From the NCBI GenBank assembly GCA_902785425.1, contig CACZYP010000031.1, forward strand, positions 1-54,894: a DNA stretch of 54,894 nucleotides, read 5' to 3'. A program made the translations under genes and the position numbers. Shown in pieces: positions 46,933 through 54,894 of this stretch (positions are counted from its first letter, which is position 1; each line of letters opens with the position of its first letter). The stretch is from an uncultured Ruminococcus sp. (lineage in GTDB: Bacteria > Bacillota > Clostridia > Oscillospirales > Acutalibacteraceae). A model generated the notes under the pieces. It was not told the DNA's origin, ran no database searches, and saw nothing but the letters and a program-made list of their open reading frames with translations.

Positions 46933-47346
46933 CTATTCCACTCCCTGAATAAATATTTCGGCTTATCAGACAACACCGGGCAAACCGAGCAGTAAGCTGA
47001 ACTGTCGGAAAACAATGGAGAAACAGAGGCAGCTCGGATACTCACCACGCAGGGCTCAATTTACTCAATGTTACATAAAGCCATTCAATTAACCATTATA
47101 TTCATACCGTCAAACATGGTCAAGTTGGGTAATTGCACAGAAGAATCGTAATTTTTTGTGCAACAAGCTGTTTTTAGCCCTTTCCGCACACCTGATTGTT
47201 TCTCCATTCCCGAAAGGGCTAAAAATATTGATAAAATCCGGCTTTTTGCACTATTTTTGCAAAAGATCTGCGAAAATTTCTACATTGCCTTTTGCCGCAT
47301 TTTTGACAATTTGCAGTGGATTCAGAGTTTTTCACATAATAATAGT
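46933..47346. other. Upstream region of giant protein B with a 14-bp inverted repeat
   Basis: No gene seen. TTTTTAGCCCTTTC (47171-47184) and its exact complement GAAAGGGCTAAAAA (47212-47225) are separated by 27 bases. The position between the AraC-type regulator gene and protein B would suit an operator or RNA structure, but the function is unknown. Confidence 0.5.
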
Positions 47347-47386
47347 GGTTCTTGACTAAAAGCTTAAGAGCTTTTGATCAAGAACC
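47347..47386 (-). terminator. Hairpin after the AraC-family gene
   Basis: GGTTCTTGA and TCAAGAACC enclose an inner AAAAGCT/AGCTTTT stem. It lies 25 bases beyond the stop of the regulator. The T tract is poor, so the terminator role is probable rather than certain. Confidence 0.6.
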
Positions 47387-47410
47387 GGTTAAAAAAGATA
47401 TTGTATTTTT

Positions 47411-48373
47411 TTACTCATCGTCGGCATCACTTTTGTTTTTCCTGTACTGAAACGGCGTTTGTCCGAAATAGCGTGTGAACGCATTTGAAAACTTCGTCTG
47501 CGATGAATAGCCGACTTCTTCCGCAACGTCGCCGATATTCATATCGGTATCATCAAGCAGTGAAACAGCCTTTTCCATACGCACTTTTGTCTGATACTCC
47601 TTGAAGCCTATGCCATAGTGCGTTTTGAAGTGCTTTCTCACCATCGAATCGCTCACATCGTACTTCTCGGCAAATAAGGATGCCGTATACTTCGTACCGC
47701 AGTCATCTGTAAGGCACCTGTAAACATCGTCCGCTATGACCTTAGCTTTGTCGGGAGCACTGAGCTGGTGCGCTTTCAGGTCATTTCCGAGACCGTGGCC
47801 AAGCTCTATTATAAGAGCGACCGTAACAAGACCCGCTTTCTGCTCAAAGCCTGCGGTAAGAAGCTTATCGAGCGTGTTGCGTGTACTGTCGGAATAGTTA
47901 TAAACATATCCGTCGCTGTCGAATATCTCCTCTTCCGGCAAGCCCATCGATTCGATAACAAAGCGCAGCATCTTGAGCATATTGTTTTCTTCAACAAGAG
48001 TATCGACCTGCATCGTTATTTCTATTCCGTAAAATGAATCGGAGCTGAAACAGAACGACCCGTCGTCGCCGACGCCGTAATCCATCATGATCTGACCTGC
48101 TGCAAGCTTGCCTGTTTTACCGTTAACGGTAAACTCGCATTTACCCTTACGGCAGAGAAGCACACGAAGATATCTTCCGCTGTCAGCCTTTCTGCAAAGA
48201 TCGGGAATATCTGAAGATTCAATATCGTAAAAATGAAGCTGCATACTTTTGTGAGGATCAAATATTACTATACTGCCTCCCCCGTTTTTGAGCTTTAAAA
48301 CGGTATGATCGTTATTGATCTTGTTGGACATTTCCTCTTTCAAATGACTTATCTTTTTCGGTTTTACCGCCAT
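47411..48373 (-). CDS. AraC-family transcriptional regulator
   Basis: About 320 residues from ATG 48373, preceded by GGTGGGGG. The longer frame to 48439 would bury this ribosome site. The N-terminal half (about 1-220) is a cupin-like or unassigned sensing region with LLCRKGKCEFTVNGKTGKLA, typical of AraC ligand-binding folds. The C-terminal 100 residues hold two helix-turn-helix motifs: YTASLFAEKYDVSDSMVRKH and IGDVAEEVGYSSQTKFSNAF, followed by FGQTPFQYRK. Its gene lies upstream of and co-directional with giant protein B, separated by a hairpin. It could control that gene, but this is inference from position. The effector is unknown. Confidence 0.85.
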   Translation of the reverse strand: MAVKPKKISHLKEEMSNKINNDHTVLKLKNGGGSIVIFDPHKSMQLHFYDIESSDIPDLCRKADSGRYLRVLLCRKGKCEFTVNGKTGKLAAGQIMMDYGVGDDGSFCFSSDSFYGIEITMQVDTLVEENNMLKMLRFVIESMGLPEEEIFDSDGYVYNYSDSTRNTLDKLLTAGFEQKAGLVTVALIIELGHGLGNDLKAHQLSAPDKAKVIADDVYRCLTDDCGTKYTASLFAEKYDVSDSMVRKHFKTHYGIGFKEYQTKVRMEKAVSLLDDTDMNIGDVAEEVGYSSQTKFSNAFTRYFGQTPFQYRKNKSDADDE

Positions 48374-48531
48374 CTGTTCCCCCACCTTGACAAAGCACTG
48401 TAAATTTTCATTATAATGCGCTTGAACATTATACCACAAAAAGGTGGGATAAACAATATGATTAAAAGAAAAATCATATTGGAAATACGATATGCTTACT
48501 TAAAACAGATTAGTGCCGGAAGTGGGGCTGA

Positions 48532-49089
48532 TCATTCATTCTTAACGCTTGCGCCCCTCGCTCTGACAAGCGAAGCGAGCGCATAGATGCCGTACCCTAT
48601 CGCAACGCCGAGGGTATTGAGTATCAGGTCGTCGGTATCGGTCACTCTTGTAAAAAACGGCAGCTGTGCTATCTCTATGCACAGCGACATGAGCGCACCC
48701 GTCAGCAGCACTTTCGGGAATGTGTCGAGCTTTTTGTAAAGTATCGGCAGTATTATCCCCGTAGGCGTGAGCAGCAATGAGTTTCCGATAACATTGACCA
48801 TCGTTTCACGCTTTGACGAATATGCAAACGTATTCACAAAAGGGATAAGGTTCGTGTTGAACGGCAAAAGCCTTTCGGGATCGAACAGAAGCGGCTGAAC
48901 GCAGCCGTTCAGCTTCTTCATCGGAAACATCGTAAAGCGGATTATCACCGCAAGATTTACATACATCAGAAGCAGAAGCGCCTCACGCTTCGGGTCGAGC
49001 TTCTTATTCTTTATCCATACCGCAGCACGAACGATGACCCATATCACCGCAAGCAGCGCCTCTATAAATACAAACGAAATCTCGATCAT
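48532..49089 (-). CDS. VanZ-family membrane protein
   Basis: 185 residues with about four to five membrane helices. VanZ-like landmarks are FNTNLIPFVNTF, VNVIGNSLLLTPTGIILP, SLCIEIAQLPFFTRVTDTDD and LILNTLGVAIGY. In the vancomycin operon VanZ gives low-level teicoplanin resistance. Most chromosomal relatives have no known role, and there is no glycopeptide-resistance cluster here. It lies upstream of the AraC-type gene on the same strand with about 160 bases between them. Confidence 0.85.
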   Translation of the reverse strand: MIEISFVFIEALLAVIWVIVRAAVWIKNKKLDPKREALLLLMYVNLAVIIRFTMFPMKKLNGCVQPLLFDPERLLPFNTNLIPFVNTFAYSSKRETMVNVIGNSLLLTPTGIILPILYKKLDTFPKVLLTGALMSLCIEIAQLPFFTRVTDTDDLILNTLGVAIGYGIYALASLVRARGASVKNE

Positions 49090-49556
49090 AACACTTGTCC
49101 TTTTGTGTGTAATGCGTATTGTGTATTGCGCAATGTGCAGTGCGCATCACGCCGAAAAAACACGGAACAGCACGACGTTTTATACGGAACAGAACACACA
49201 GTTTCCCATTTTCGATCTGTCAAGCATCCGAACTGCACGTAATTTTCCATTTTCAATTTTCAATTGAAAAATTGCTTTGGTTCATCAAAACATCAGCCTG
49301 ATGCTTCGAGTCGGCTTTCCTGTGATCCCTGCTTTTCTTTGCCCTCCATTGCCGGGCGGCAACTTACTTTTGCTAAGCGGCAAAAGTAAGCAAAAACGCT
49401 CTTAAGGGGGGACTCATCTTTGGCTTTTACGCAGGCTTCCGCTGATCAATGGACAATGGACAATTGGTAATGGACAATTATGGAACTCGCCTGCGGCGAG
49501 TTGAATTATATCAGCTTTCCAAAATTCACACTTCACTCGCCGCCGAGCGATAACTA
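49090..49556. other. Intergenic repeat-rich region
   Basis: No gene seen. It contains an 11-bp inverted repeat CTTACTTTTGC/GCAAAAGTAAG (49363-49390) and runs of the low-complexity units TTTTCAATTTTCAATTG and ATGGACAATTGG. These units recur at 49768-49860 and 7535-7560. Confidence 0.5.
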
Positions 49557-49724
49557 TTAAGGAACCACTGAATAAATCACGTCCTGCGGACTGAGCACCC
49601 ATCTTGCTTGCATCTTTTGGTCAAATTGAACTCAAAAGCCTTGAAATACGTCAGTATTCCGGCGGCTTTTTCGTCCAATTTGCCTCAAAAATATGGGCAC
49701 TCGATTTAATCAGTGTTTCCTTAA
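49557..49724 (+). mobile_element. Complete MITE-like element, about 168 bp
   Basis: Starts TTAAGGAACCACTGAATAAA and ends TTTAATCAGTGTTTCCTTAA, in the same orientation as the copy at 25390. The internal part (GCGGCTTTTTCGTCCAATTT) is shared with the partial copy at 16020-16079 but not with the 25390 copy. It is inserted in intergenic DNA. Confidence 0.85.
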
Positions 49725-49744
49725 GCCTGAATAAACTATTATAA

Positions 49745-49860
49745 AAACAGGAGCGAAGCGACTCCACAATTGTCAATTGTCCATTGTCAATTGTCAATTA
49801 TTAAGAGGCCGAGCGAAGCGAGGCTGACCACAATTATCCATTGTCAGCGGGGAAAATATA
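49745..49860. repeat. Short dispersed repeats near the end of the NHLP operon
   Basis: GGAGCGAAGCGACTCC is present here and, as its reverse complement, at 7560-7576. It is followed by several ATTGTCAATTG/ATTGTCCATTG units and GAGCGAAGCGAGG. It looks like a family of small palindromic repeats in non-coding DNA. Confidence 0.5.
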
Positions 49861-49890
49861 GCACGTTTGCTTAAGGCAGCACCATCGGCA

Positions 49891-52077
49891 TTACTCTATC
49901 TGCTGCTTCTCTACAAGCTCCGCAAAATAGCCTTTTTTTGCAATAAGCTCATCGTAGGATCCTGTTTCTGCTATTGTGCCGTCTTTCAGAACTATTATCC
50001 TGTCGCAGCGCTTTATAGTCGAAAGGCGGTGCGCTATCACAATTCTTGTGCAGTTGAGCGAATCGAGAGCTTTTGCAACCTTGCTTTGCGTTATGTTGTC
50101 AAGGGCGCTCGTGGCTTCGTCAAGAAGAAGTATCTTCGGGTTCGAGATTATCGACCTTGCGATAACTATTCTCTGCCGCTGACCGCCCGAAACGCCCTTG
50201 CCGCCCTCGGAAATTATCGTGTGCATTCCCATCGGCATTTTGCGTATCTCGTCGGCGATGCCAGCTGTTTCGGCAGCCTTCCAGACATCTTTCCATGATG
50301 CGTTCGGTGCAGACAGCCTGATGTTTGAAAGGATATCGCCCTGAAAAAGACGTGCGTCCTGCTGAACTATGCCGATCTGCCTGCGCAGCGCTTTGTGGTC
50401 TATATTATCTATATCAACGCCGTTGATGTAAACAGCGCCCTTGCAGACCTTTTCAAAACCGATAAGCAGGCGCATTATCGTTGATTTTCCGCTGCCTGTC
50501 TTGCCGACAATTGCGATATACTCACCGTTGTTTATGTGCAGATCGAAGTTTTTGAGAACGTAAGGCGAGCCTTCGTCATAGCGGAAGCTGACGCCCGAAA
50601 AATCTATGCCTTCCCTGAAATTCGTTACAGCGAGCTTACCGGCTTCACCTTCGGGCAGAGTTTCAAAGATCGGCTTGAGGAGGTTTGCGATAGGCGTTGC
50701 CATAGCCGTGACGGGTATCTCCGAAAACCAAGATGTAACGCTTCCCAGGAATATCGAAAGCCAGATAACGCACGATAAAAACTCCGCTGTCGTTATTTCA
50801 TCGTATTTGAAGTAGCCCGAAAGCGACAGATAAAGGAAAACGCTTTCCGCTATCGTTATCAGAACGGGCAGAGTTTTGAGCAGAACAAGGCTCTCCGGCG
50901 GCGAATAGTTGAGCCGTGCCGACTCGGAATATGCTCTGCCCCAGCGTGAGAAGAAGCGCTTTTCCGTTCCGGTGAGCTTTATCTTCTGAATGCCCGTGAT
51001 GATCTCGTATGTGATGCCGTTCACTTCGGTATCGGCTTCAAACTTTCTGATATTGAACTTCGCCTGCCTGCGGAGCGACCATACGTAAAGAATTATGATA
51101 AACACCGTAAGAACAAGATTGACACGGAACGGCTCCGGTCTGCCTATCCAGCGCAGTATGTTCAGTATCGAATAAACAAGAAATATTACGGTAGACAGCA
51201 CAAACGATACGGTTATCTCGCACATCGGCTGCAGAAGATCAAGTCTTGAAGCGAGGTCGCCGGCGCTGTACTTCTTGAAAAAGTTCATCGGAAACGAAAG
51301 CACACGCATCATTGAGGCAGTCTGTACGCCCGTTGAAAGCCGTGTTGTGAAACGCCTTGTCAGAAGCGAGCGTGCCTGCTTGAAAAAGTGGCCTGCAAGC
51401 GTTGCGGAGATCATCGTAGCGCCTATGGCGTAGATTATCTTATTGTTGCCCCATGCTATCGTTTTGCTGAAAAGATTCGCCGTAAGATCGGGTATCAGCA
51501 GCGCCATTGAGATAGCAAGCACCGTAACGAACAGCATCATTGCAGTTTCGGGAAAAGACACGTAATTGAGCATATAGCGCAGGAGCTTCGGCGGCGTTAC
51601 CGTTCCCTCGGGGAGCGGCTTGTAGAAAACATAAGCCTGCTTTTTGAACATGCCGCAGTTCTTTTTCTTGATCTTCACGTACTTTTTCAGACGTGTGTCA
51701 AAGTAGCGGTAGCCCGATATGCCTTTCGGTATAAGCGTAACGGGCAGGGAATCACGTTCGATAACAGCGATCATAACGCCGAATGCGTCTTTGTACCAAT
51801 CGCCTTTGAGAATGACAGTTCTGTACATTATGCCGTGAGAGCTTGCGGCGTAGCTCAGCTTTTCCCCGAACGATCTGACGTTGTAAGGATATTTCACGGG
51901 CTTTTTCCGAAAACAGTGCAGCATCTCGTCTATCGCCATTTCGGAGATACGCTCGCTGTTTATAAGGCGTAGATCGTCGGACGAAATGACGGTCTGCGCA
52001 AGTTCGATGACGGCATCAGACAACTCTTCTCCGTCGTTTTTTGCCCTTTGTTCAAGCTGTGTTTCAAACCAGTTCAA
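49891..52077 (-). CDS. NHLP-type bacteriocin exporter, permease/ATPase subunit 2
   Basis: 728 residues from a TTG start behind AGGGGG. An N-terminal domain of about 160 residues without catalytic landmarks precedes about six membrane helices (about 175-450) and an ABC ATPase domain. Walker A is GKTGSGKST (525-533), the signature is VSGGQRQR, Walker B is ILLLDEATSALD and the H-loop is IVIAHRLST. This layout, with an extra N-terminal region but no C39 peptidase motif, fits the second ABC subunit of NHLP/NHLM microcin export systems. It starts 12 bases after subunit 1 and should form a heterodimer with it. The substrate gene is not in the window. Confidence 0.85.
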   Translation of the reverse strand: MNWFETQLEQRAKNDGEELSDAVIELAQTVISSDDLRLINSERISEMAIDEMLHCFRKKPVKYPYNVRSFGEKLSYAASSHGIMYRTVILKGDWYKDAFGVMIAVIERDSLPVTLIPKGISGYRYFDTRLKKYVKIKKKNCGMFKKQAYVFYKPLPEGTVTPPKLLRYMLNYVSFPETAMMLFVTVLAISMALLIPDLTANLFSKTIAWGNNKIIYAIGATMISATLAGHFFKQARSLLTRRFTTRLSTGVQTASMMRVLSFPMNFFKKYSAGDLASRLDLLQPMCEITVSFVLSTVIFLVYSILNILRWIGRPEPFRVNLVLTVFIIILYVWSLRRQAKFNIRKFEADTEVNGITYEIITGIQKIKLTGTEKRFFSRWGRAYSESARLNYSPPESLVLLKTLPVLITIAESVFLYLSLSGYFKYDEITTAEFLSCVIWLSIFLGSVTSWFSEIPVTAMATPIANLLKPIFETLPEGEAGKLAVTNFREGIDFSGVSFRYDEGSPYVLKNFDLHINNGEYIAIVGKTGSGKSTIMRLLIGFEKVCKGAVYINGVDIDNIDHKALRRQIGIVQQDARLFQGDILSNIRLSAPNASWKDVWKAAETAGIADEIRKMPMGMHTIISEGGKGVSGGQRQRIVIARSIISNPKILLLDEATSALDNITQSKVAKALDSLNCTRIVIAHRLSTIKRCDRIIVLKDGTIAETGSYDELIAKKGYFAELVEKQQIE

Positions 52078-52089
52078 TCCGCCACCCCC

Positions 52090-54258
52090 TTATTCGCTCG
52101 TTACGAGCGTCTTATAGATCCCGTCAAGCTTCATCAGCTCATCGTGCGTTCCACGCTCCGCAACACTTCCGTTATCAAGAATTATTATCTCGTCGCAGTC
52201 TCGTATAGTTGAGAGCCTGTGCGCAATAACTATCGTCGTAATACCTCTTGCCTTTATCGCACCGACTACCTCGGATTCCGTTTTTGAGTCAAGTGCGCTC
52301 GTTGCCTCGTCAAGTATCATGATCGTGGGATCCTGCGCAAGCGCACGGGCTATCTCAAGGCACTGTCTCTGTCCGCCCGAAAGGTTGTCGCCTCTTACGG
52401 TGAGCCTGCTGTTGTAGCCTCCGTCACGCTCCGTGATAAGCTCATGTATGCCTGCGTCCTTAGCTGAAAGCATCATCTCGAAATCTTCTATCGTCTTATC
52501 CCACATCTTGATATTCTCGGCAATACTGCCCTCAAACAGCGTGATATCCTGATCGACTACCGCAACAGAGCTTGTGAAAACATTTCTCGGCACTGCGCTT
52601 ATCGGTTTTCCGTCGTATAATATCTCTCCGCTCCAGGGCTTGTAAAGACCTGCAAGAAGCTTTGCAACCGACGATTTTCCGCAGCCCGAAGCGCCTACTA
52701 TCGCAACGCTGCCGCCGATATCTATGCTGACGTCTATCCCGTTTACAACAGGCGGCTTCAAGCGTGAATAGCCGAACGTAAGCCCCTTGACTTCGATCTT
52801 TCCACGAAGCTTTTCTGCCTTTTCAACGGGAGCATCTACGGGCTCTTCGTGTGTTTCTTCGGCGGTATCTTCATCGGTGTACTCCATTACGTCGTCGATG
52901 CGCTCCATCTGAGCACGCATCTCCTGCATTTTCTGCCCCGAAGCCACAAGCGTATTGACCGGCTGGAAAAACATGGAAACGATGCCCATGAACGCCGATA
53001 CCATACCGACTGTAAAGTAGCCCTTTGCAGCCAGCACCGCACCGAAGGTCAGCATCAGAGCCGTGCTGAGGTCGGTAACGAGCTGCGGCAGACCGCCGAG
53101 ATAGATGTCAAGCCTTTTAAGACTGTTGTCGCTGTTGTTGTATGCCGTTAAGCTCTGTGACCAGCGGTCGAGCCATATATTCTCAACAGAGCTTGCCTTG
53201 AGCGTTTCGATCATATCGATACCCGTTGCGGAGGCGGAGTACATCTGCCCCTTTTCCATCATGAGCACACGAACAAGGTTTATGCGCTTCTTTGCAACGA
53301 TACCCGATATCACAATATTCAGAATCACGGAGATCAGCACGATAAGCGCAAGGCGGAACGAGTATTTCACCATAACGCAGAAATAAAAGCCCATCATTAC
53401 GGTATTCAGGAAAATGGGTGCGATAGTTTCCATCATTGTCATTGCAACGGAAGCGTTTTCGCTCTGCCTTTTTTGTATGTCGCCTGCCATTCTCTGCGAG
53501 AAAAAGCTCATGGGCAGATGAAGCACCTTCCACAGATACGAAGCGCTGCCCGTTACTGCCATTTTACCGCTTATTTTCATAAGGTAGTGCGCTTTGAGCC
53601 ATTCAAGCCCGAACGACACCGCACCGACCGTCAGAAACAGCGCCATGAACACCGCCATAGATTCTTTTGTCGAGTCCACCGCCACATCGTCAACGTAATA
53701 CTCCGAAAAAAGCGGCGTGGTTATCCCGACGACCATTCCCGTCACCGAAATGAGCACCATAAGTATCATTTCACGGAGAGTTTTGTTCAGGCGCTTTTTA
53801 GCAAAGCTAATTACGCTCCTGCGCCTGCCGTCCGGCGTGAACTGCTCTGTCGGTTCAAACATAAGGCATATACCCGTAAAGCACTTGTCAAACTCCTCGT
53901 AAGGTATCACAATATCTCCGAAAGCGGGGTCGTTTATGTATGCCTTGCTGCCCCTGAAACCCTTGAGCACAACGAAATGGTTCATATTCCAGTGGATAAT
54001 GCACGGAAAAACGCCTATTTCTTTGAGCTGATCGGGTTCGAGCTTATATCCGTTAGCCGCAAGGCCGAAGCCTCGTGCTGCTTTAAGTATATTTCTTGCG
54101 GTGGAGCCGTCACGAGAGATATCGCATTCCGCTCGTATCTTCTCTATAGGCAGCCATTTGCCGTGATGAGCGAGTATCATAGCGAGGCTTGCGGCGCCGC
54201 ACTCCGACGCCTCCATCTGCATGATAACGGGCACCTTTGCGATCTTGTTAATCTTCAT
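52090..54258 (-). CDS. NHLP-type bacteriocin exporter, C39 peptidase/permease/ATPase subunit 1
   Basis: 722 residues from ATG 54258, chosen because GGAGG lies just before it and it overlaps the upstream gene by 11 bases. An in-frame start at 54306 is less likely. The N-terminal C39 leader peptidase is complete: Cys20 in ASECGAAS, His94 in WNMNHFVVL and Asp110 in YINDPAFGD. Six membrane helices (about 160-440) and an ATPase domain (Walker A GASGCGKSS near 520, LSGGQRQ, Walker B IMILDEATSALD) follow. Such proteins cut leader peptides at a double-glycine-type site while exporting them. This is the intact counterpart of the deleted gene at 9830-10570. Confidence 0.9.
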   Translation of the reverse strand: MKINKIAKVPVIMQMEASECGAASLAMILAHHGKWLPIEKIRAECDISRDGSTARNILKAARGFGLAANGYKLEPDQLKEIGVFPCIIHWNMNHFVVLKGFRGSKAYINDPAFGDIVIPYEEFDKCFTGICLMFEPTEQFTPDGRRRSVISFAKKRLNKTLREMILMVLISVTGMVVGITTPLFSEYYVDDVAVDSTKESMAVFMALFLTVGAVSFGLEWLKAHYLMKISGKMAVTGSASYLWKVLHLPMSFFSQRMAGDIQKRQSENASVAMTMMETIAPIFLNTVMMGFYFCVMVKYSFRLALIVLISVILNIVISGIVAKKRINLVRVLMMEKGQMYSASATGIDMIETLKASSVENIWLDRWSQSLTAYNNSDNSLKRLDIYLGGLPQLVTDLSTALMLTFGAVLAAKGYFTVGMVSAFMGIVSMFFQPVNTLVASGQKMQEMRAQMERIDDVMEYTDEDTAEETHEEPVDAPVEKAEKLRGKIEVKGLTFGYSRLKPPVVNGIDVSIDIGGSVAIVGASGCGKSSVAKLLAGLYKPWSGEILYDGKPISAVPRNVFTSSVAVVDQDITLFEGSIAENIKMWDKTIEDFEMMLSAKDAGIHELITERDGGYNSRLTVRGDNLSGGQRQCLEIARALAQDPTIMILDEATSALDSKTESEVVGAIKARGITTIVIAHRLSTIRDCDEIIILDNGSVAERGTHDELMKLDGIYKTLVTSE

Positions 54259-54760
54259 TATCACTCCTCCGATCAAACAGTGAGTGATTCTGCCGGTAAA
54301 TAACAACGGGGTACACTCCGTCGTCTATATCCACACTGCACTTTATCTCATACATCCATTCAAAATAGTATAGATCTGCGATGTGCATAACGTAAGGATT
54401 TATCTCGCCTTCTTGCAGCTCATCGGGAGTTTCGGAGATGACGATACCGTTGTCGCAGACATCTTCAAGCTCGTTGTCCACCAGAATGCCTACCGTGATC
54501 TCATCGATATTGTTTATGATATCGTTATAGTATTCCTCTTTGACGTAGCACGTAAGAACTCCGCCTTTTACTTCGGCCGCACTTTTGATGTAAAGCAGAT
54601 CGTTCCTGGCGCTTATCCACAGATATGCGCTCGAAACAACAAGCAAAAACACAGTTATGATCGGCCAGACATGAAAGCGTATGACCTTCATATATTCATT
54701 GAGCGATTCAGGCGTGGAAAGCTTTTCCACCATCTCGTCTCGATAAAGCTTTTCTTTCAT
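54248..54760 (-). CDS. Short HlyD-like NHLP secretion protein
   Basis: A 170-residue protein with one membrane helix (about 32-50, VWPIITVFLLVVSSAYLW) and an acidic extracytoplasmic domain. It is related to the 165-residue protein at 10567-11064, and each lies directly before an NHLP peptidase/ABC gene. AAAGGAGAG precedes ATG 54760. The 3' end overlaps the next start, so the two are translationally coupled. It is much shorter than classical HlyD proteins, which have about 250-400 residues, and lacks their coiled coil. It may represent a reduced adaptor type. Its role as the membrane partner of the exporter is inferred. Confidence 0.7.
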   Translation of the reverse strand: MKEKLYRDEMVEKLSTPESLNEYMKVIRFHVWPIITVFLLVVSSAYLWISARNDLLYIKSAAEVKGGVLTCYVKEEYYNDIINNIDEITVGILVDNELEDVCDNGIVISETPDELQEGEINPYVMHIADLYYFEWMYEIKCSVDIDDGVYPVVIYRQNHSLFDRRSDNED

Positions 54761-54791
54761 ATCGGACTCTCCTTTTGGGGATTATACTTAC

Positions 54792-54894
54792 TTAAGGAAG
54801 CACTGATTAAATCGAGTGCCCATATTGCGCAGTCAGATTTTTAGTCAGATTGCATGAAACGACCGCAGTAATACTGACGTATTTCAAGGGAGTT
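54792..54894 (+). repeat. Left part of a MITE-like element, cut by the window edge
   Basis: Starts TTAAGGAAGCACTGATTAAA, about 30 bases upstream of the HlyD-like gene, and runs off the window in the segment TACTGACGTATTTCAAGGGA. It is the same type as the left half of the copy at 26135. Its last 23 bases equal the first 23 of the window. Confidence 0.8.

Noticed and set aside
53473-54303. 276-codon plus-strand frame
   Set aside because: It is antisense to the C39 peptidase and membrane domain of the NHLP exporter, which has an intact catalytic triad.

Overview
The window looks like a gut or rumen Ruminococcus (Oscillospiraceae, Firmicutes). I infer this from type I dockerins at the ends of giant secreted proteins, starch-binding CBM25/CBM26-like modules, BspA-type leucine-rich repeats, NHLP/NHLM-type peptide exporters, consensus Gram-positive promoters and strong AGGAGG-type ribosome sites. 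The species is an inference. No rRNA, tRNA or CRISPR was seen.

Layout. 1-3.7 kb: an AT-rich graveyard of polymorphic-toxin cassettes on the minus strand (three Hint-domain copies, two with different toxin tips plus immunity genes, one beheaded by a mobile repeat). 4.1-7.5 kb: a secreted papain-like protease carrying two starch-binding modules. 7.7-12.1 kb: a broken XRE gene, then a minus-strand set with a truncated STAS gene, a short HlyD-like protein, an NHLP peptidase/ABC transporter with two internal deletions, a SpoIIE/PP2C phosphatase and an RsbW-like kinase, with acetolactate decarboxylase upstream. 13.1-15.9 kb: a frameshifted, 5'-truncated surface-protein gene followed by a small peptide gene. 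16.4-24.5 kb: giant LRR-dockerin protein A. 24.5-26.5 kb: a decay zone (AbrB, PHP-domain, transposase, immunity and ParB-like remnants) with two copies of the mobile repeat. 26.7-35.4 kb: a small peptide gene and a 2828-residue repeat adhesin. 35.6-36.1 kb: luxS. 36.3-38.9 kb: an LRR-dockerin-CBM26 protein. 39.1-46.9 kb: giant LRR-dockerin protein B, an inverted paralogue of A. 47.4-49.1 kb: an AraC-type regulator and a VanZ-like membrane protein. 49.9-54.8 kb: an apparently intact NHLP exporter operon (HlyD-like, peptidase/ABC subunit 1, ABC subunit 2).

How it fits together. Most coding capacity goes to cell-surface or secreted proteins that would attach through dockerin-cohesin contacts and bind host, food or starch surfaces. 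Two NHLP export loci, one intact and one degenerate beside partner-switch regulators, would secrete peptides. A miniature inverted-repeat element (about 150-180 bp, ends TTAAGGAACCACTGA) is present in at least seven full or partial copies and repeatedly sits at the broken ends of genes, where its terminal repeat supplies a stop codon. Both ends of the window lie inside copies of this element and share 23 identical bases.

The most unusual features are the stop-donating element, the displaced toxin-tip array, the paired giant proteins A and B whose outer parts match but whose central module is strongly diverged, and two related small peptides encoded next to giant surface-protein genes.
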